A stretch of 9,275 nucleotides of DNA, from positions 1-9,275 of the forward strand of contig JAEZLG010000010.1 of assembly GCA_023435855.1 (NCBI GenBank), written 5' to 3'. A program made the translations under genes and the position numbers. Source of the DNA: Bacillota bacterium (GTDB lineage: Bacteria > Bacillota > Clostridia > Christensenellales > CAG-138). The notes under the pieces were generated by a model. It was not told the origin of the DNA, did no database searches, and saw only the letters and a list, made by a program, of their open reading frames with translations. Shown here piece by piece: positions 7,296 through 9,275 of this stretch (position 1 is the first letter of the stretch; every line of letters starts with the position of its first letter).

Positions 7296-7320
7296 ATAAT
7301 CGACCTTAGGAGGTAGAGGT

Positions 7321-8502
7321 ATGCTTCGCGCTGTCAATTGCTTTGGTGAAACACATCCTACCGGAGGGCCCGGGCTTTTCGTACATGGAGCGCTCGAGCA
7401 ATATGCTGCTGCGCTTGCGGAGGAATACCGCTCCAAGGTGCAGCTTGTTTATCTCGATCCGCCTTTTTGCACGGGAACACGCTTCACTATGGGCAAAGCG
7501 ACGCAGAAAACCGCCGTCTATGACGACAGGCTCGATTCCGAATCGTTTATAAACCTCATGCGCTTAGCGCTGACAACTTGTAAGGAAATGCTTGTTCCAT
7601 CCGGCAGCATTTATGTGCATATAGATTACCGCATGGGCGCGCACATAAAGCTATTGCTGGATGAGATATTCGGTGAAAGCAATTTCATGAACGAAATCAT
7701 ATGGTCCTATAAGTCCGGCGGGCGCTCCACACGGCATTACTCGCGCAAGCACGATACCATTTTGTTTTACAGGCGCTCTCCTAAGGTTTTCTTTGACATA
7801 ACGACCGTGGGCACGCTACGAGGGGCGCAGCCGCGCAACCATATGAAACGCCGCATTGATGCTGACGGGCGCATCTATTTTTCCATCCGTTCCGGCTCCA
7901 AAACCTACCGCTATTACGAGGACAGCCCGGTTTACCCGGGAGACGTTTGGGACGATATCGAGCACCTGCACCAGCGCGACCCCGAGCGTACGGGCTACGC
8001 CACACAAAAACCCGAAGCGCTTTTAAAACGCGTCATTCTTGCTTCTTCCCGTGAGGGTGATCTCGTCGCAGATCTTTTTTCCGGCAGCGGGACCACAGCC
8101 GCTGTCTGTCAAAAGCTCAACAGGCGTTATCTCGCGCTCGATTCGTCTCCTCTTTCGCTTATGACATTCCGCAAACGGCTTTTAATCACCGCAAGCAAGG
8201 CTACTTTTTTAGAAAAGAGCCACGAAATGCGCTTAGGTTATCACAGTTTTCCACGGCTCAAAGCCGAGCCAAAGGTGACTCTGACCGAGGAAAACGGTGC
8301 CAGCCGCCTTACATACGAAGGAGGTACGGAGCTTTCCTACCTCGCTTGCGGGGATCTCAAAGAAGGCATCTTCTATCCCAAAGAGTATCTTTTCTCACCG
8401 CGTGAAAGAGACTCTCTCATATTGAATCAAAGCGCACCATATTTTATACAAGCTTGCGATGCGCAGGGGCAGATGGGATTTTTTGGATTTTTCTATGGTT
8501 AA
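7321..8502 (+). CDS. Solitary beta-class DNA amino-methyltransferase (N6-adenine or N4-cytosine)
   Basis: The 393-residue protein should methylate an exocyclic amino group in a specific DNA sequence using S-adenosylmethionine. Motif order is that of beta-class enzymes (N6_N4_Mtase family): catalytic motif IV DPPF at 46-49 (VYLDPPFCTGTRF), a target-recognition region around 130-225 similar to type III Mod proteins (DGRIYFSIRSGSKTYRYYED), TGYATQKPEALLKRVI (224-239), and SAM-binding motif I DLFSGSGTT at 251-259, followed by RRYLALDSS. About 110 residues extend past the catalytic fold; I do not recognise this tail. AGGAGG lies 7 bases before the ATG. No restriction endonuclease or specificity gene is in the window, so it looks like an orphan. 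Its stop is only 4 bases before the -35 of the next promoter and there is no terminator of its own in between, so its transcripts would run into the thr attenuator. Confidence 0.9.
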   Translation: MLRAVNCFGETHPTGGPGLFVHGALEQYAAALAEEYRSKVQLVYLDPPFCTGTRFTMGKATQKTAVYDDRLDSESFINLMRLALTTCKEMLVPSGSIYVHIDYRMGAHIKLLLDEIFGESNFMNEIIWSYKSGGRSTRHYSRKHDTILFYRRSPKVFFDITTVGTLRGAQPRNHMKRRIDADGRIYFSIRSGSKTYRYYEDSPVYPGDVWDDIEHLHQRDPERTGYATQKPEALLKRVILASSREGDLVADLFSGSGTTAAVCQKLNRRYLALDSSPLSLMTFRKRLLITASKATFLEKSHEMRLGYHSFPRLKAEPKVTLTEENGASRLTYEGGTELSYLACGDLKEGIFYPKEYLFSPRERDSLILNQSAPYFIQACDAQGQMGFFGFFYG

Positions 8503-8506
8503 TAAG

Positions 8507-8535
8507 TTGACAATATCGTATACTCGGCGTAAAGT
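8507..8535 (+). promoter_or_regulatory. Promoter of the threonine attenuator and thrS
   Basis: TTGACA (8507-8512) is followed, after 17 bases, by TAAAGT (8530-8535, four of six consensus bases). Predicted transcription starts near 8541, placing the leader-peptide ribosome binding site about 14 bases into the RNA, as in classic attenuator leaders. Confidence 0.65.
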
Positions 8536-8565
8536 ATTGTAACACTATACCTACGAGGTAAACTT

Positions 8566-8601
8566 ATGCATTATTTGTTCGCAACCACCACTACCGGTTA
8601 G
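8566..8601 (+). CDS. Threonine-rich leader peptide MHYLFATTTTG
   Basis: An 11-codon frame starts at ATG 8566 with GAGG seven bases upstream. It reads Met-His-Tyr-Leu-Phe-Ala, then four consecutive Thr codons (ACC ACC ACT ACC, 8584-8595), Gly, and the stop TAG at 8599-8601. Tandem codons for the amino acid that charges the downstream synthetase's tRNA are the hallmark of an attenuation leader: ribosomes pause here when Thr-tRNA is scarce. Three of the four codons are ACC. The peptide itself probably has no function beyond being translated. It is analogous in logic to enterobacterial thrL but not visibly homologous. Confidence 0.85.
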   Translation: MHYLFATTTTG

Positions 8602-8688
8602 GGCCGCTCCGTTGACGCTGTATATGCAGCCTGCGACAGGGGCGTGCCCCCGTTGTCGTGTGGCTGCAAGGGATATTAACACCTTGCA
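8601..8688 (+). promoter_or_regulatory. Attenuator: mutually exclusive anti-hairpin, hairpin and antiterminator
   Basis: Hand folding gives three competing structures. (A) 8601-8614 pairs with 8634-8649: 14 pairs, two G-U, two single-base bulges, with an inner small hairpin 8617-8621/8626-8630. (B) 8626-8631 pairs with 8662-8667, continuing as 8634-8638/8654-8658 and 8639-8642/8647-8650. (C) the antiterminator TGCAAGG (8665-8671) pairs with CCTTGCA (8682-8688). A excludes B, B excludes C, and C excludes the terminator. A ribosome stalled on the Thr codons leaves 8601 onward free, so A and then C form and transcription continues. A ribosome reaching the TAG covers the left arm of A, so B and the terminator form. 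The pairings are read from the sequence; the mechanism is inferred. Confidence 0.75.
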
Positions 8689-8716
8689 AACCATGATTTG
8701 CAAGGTGTTTTGTTTT
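8678..8716 (+). terminator. Attenuator terminator upstream of thrS
   Basis: A perfect 13-bp stem pairs 8678-8690 (AACACCTTGCAAA) with 8697-8709 (TTTGCAAGGTGTT) around the loop CCATGA, followed by TTGTTTT. It lies between the leader peptide and the synthetase gene, and its left arm is the same sequence that the antiterminator uses. Confidence 0.9.
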
Positions 8717-8741
8717 AAAGTAAGGGGAGGTGTTTGCTCCG

Positions 8742-8852
8742 ATGAAAAAGAGAATGCTTCTGCGCCGCTTTGAGGAGCGGCTTACCGCACGATTCGTTTG
8801 CTTTCTAAATTCAAATTCGGAAATGAGGAGAAAGGAATATGAAACTATTTAA
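8742..8852 (+). CDS. Possible 36-residue ORF overlapping the thrS start
   Basis: An ATG at 8742 opens a 36-codon frame ending at TAA 8850-8852, overlapping the first 14 bases of thrS in another frame. A purine-rich GGGGAGG lies 11 bases before it. The product would be basic (MKKRMLLRRFEERL at the start) and matches no family I recognise. It could couple translation to thrS, or it may simply be untranslated leader. A 6-bp hairpin (8764-8769 with 8776-8781) lies within it. Coding status is doubtful. Confidence 0.3.
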   Translation: MKKRMLLRRFEERLTARFVCFLNSNSEMRRKEYETI

Positions 8853-9275
8853 AACACTTTTAGCAGAAAAACTGACGAATGCCATTTTAGCGCTGTACCC
8901 GCAATGCAGCATGGCTGCCTGTGAGGAAAGCGTCGATGGTTTCTTCTGCGATTACGATATCCCGCCGTTGACACCCGAAACATTTGCGGTACTCTCAAAA
9001 TGCGTTGTTGAAAATGAAGCCAACTGCGCCTACACGCTTGCGGGCTTTTCGGGCGCTTATGAGAACGGAGATTCGATGAAGCGCATGCTTCAACGCGTCT
9101 ATGTGACGGCGTTTGAAACGGAACAAGAGCTCGAAGATCACAATGCATATATGAAAGAAGCTTCTCAGCGCGACCATAAGGTGCTCGGTGCTCAACTCGA
9201 ATTATTTTCGAGCGATCCCGGAATTGGGCAAGGGCTTAATTTATGGCACCCCAAAGGCGCTATGCTGCGCTATGT
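8839..9275 (+). CDS. thrS: Threonyl-tRNA synthetase, N-terminally reduced and editing-deficient (partial)
   Basis: The visible 145 residues form the start of a ThrRS, which attaches Thr to tRNA-Thr in the cytoplasm. Recognisable family segments are GFFCDYDIPPLTPE (about 35-48, like the GFYYDFD of the N2 domain), YENGDSMKRMLQRVYVTAF (74-92), RDHKVLGAQLELF (111-123) and LWHPKGAMLR (135-144), the last two leading into the class II catalytic core. There is no TGS domain: an in-frame TGA at 8824-8826 and AGGAG eight bases before ATG 8839 fix the start. Between residues ~55 and 70, where about 80 residues with the HxxxH and YxxxHxxxCxRGPH editing motifs are expected, there are only a few residues, so Ser-tRNA-Thr editing should be lost. 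The catalytic and anticodon-binding domains lie beyond the window. It could be a second, auxiliary ThrRS. Confidence 0.9.
   Translation, partial: MKLFKTLLAEKLTNAILALYPQCSMAACEESVDGFFCDYDIPPLTPETFAVLSKCVVENEANCAYTLAGFSGAYENGDSMKRMLQRVYVTAFETEQELEDHNAYMKEASQRDHKVLGAQLELFSSDPGIGQGLNLWHPKGAMLRY

Noticed and set aside
7295..7300. TATAAT as a promoter for the methyltransferase
   Set aside because: The hexamer is a perfect -10 but has no -35 at 16-18 bases and no extended -10, and it overlaps the U tract of the GntR terminator; the start of transcription would fall on the ribosome binding site.
7781..8007. Minus-strand ORFs inside the methyltransferase
   Set aside because: They lie opposite the recognition and motif regions of a convincing methyltransferase and resemble no protein family.
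8541..8838. T-box riboswitch upstream of thrS
   Set aside because: The expected conserved T-box sequence (AGGGUGGNACCGCG-like) and specifier-loop layout are not visible; the region is fully explained by a translated leader and competing hairpins.
8849..9195. Minus-strand ORFs opposite thrS
   Set aside because: The plus strand encodes conserved ThrRS segments throughout; the minus frames are shadows.
1..9275. CRISPR arrays, insertion sequences, tRNA or rRNA genes
   Set aside because: I saw no regularly spaced direct repeats, transposase motifs with terminal inverted repeats, cloverleaf sequences or rRNA segments anywhere in the window.

Overview
The window looks like chromosomal DNA from an anaerobic, low-to-mid GC Bacillota (Clostridia-type) genome. 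Evidence: strong AGGAGG ribosome binding sites, near-consensus vegetative promoters, U-tailed hairpin terminators after most genes, and a gene set typical of that group (a multi-domain CoA-disulfide reductase, a VanW/YoaR surface protein, an FCD-type GntR regulator). I see no insertion sequence, phage gene, CRISPR array, rRNA or tRNA.

Layout, left to right. (1) Positions 1-1281, minus strand: a partial gene for a membrane protein with three N-terminal hydrophobic segments and a long Glu-rich tail containing a 96-bp tandem repeat. Its upstream region has a perfect TTGACA-17-TATAAT promoter at 1450-1422. (2) 1779-4241, minus: an 820-residue sulfur-trafficking flavoprotein (CoADR + rhodanese + TusA + DsrE2), with its terminator at 1707-1739 and an extended -10 promoter with a palindrome over the -35. 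(3) 4446-4985, plus: pgsA, divergent from the reductase. (4) 5051-6493 (or 6529), minus: a VanW-family lipoprotein, convergent with pgsA and sharing a bidirectional terminator at 5000-5031. (5) 6610-7260, plus: an FCD GntR regulator with possible operator palindromes in its promoter. (6) 7321-8502, plus: a solitary beta-class DNA amino-methyltransferase. (7) 8507 to the end, plus: a threonine-responsive control region followed by the start of a threonyl-tRNA synthetase gene.

The most interesting part is 8507-8841. Just after the methyltransferase stop codon there is a TTGACA promoter, then a short leader peptide, MHYLFATTTTG, with four consecutive Thr codons. After it come segments that can fold in mutually exclusive ways: an anti-hairpin starting at the leader stop codon (8601-8649), a competing hairpin (8626-8667), an antiterminator (8665-8688) and an intrinsic terminator (8678-8716). 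This is the full logic of ribosome-mediated (trp/thr-style) transcription attenuation, placed in front of a thrS-type gene where Bacillota normally use a T-box riboswitch. The synthetase it controls is itself unusual: it begins without a TGS domain, and the editing (N2) domain is collapsed so that its catalytic His/Cys motifs are absent. The two together suggest a threonine-starvation-inducible, editing-deficient ThrRS, possibly a second copy. Its catalytic part lies beyond the window.

The other genes appear to be separate single-gene units and do not form an obvious pathway with one another.
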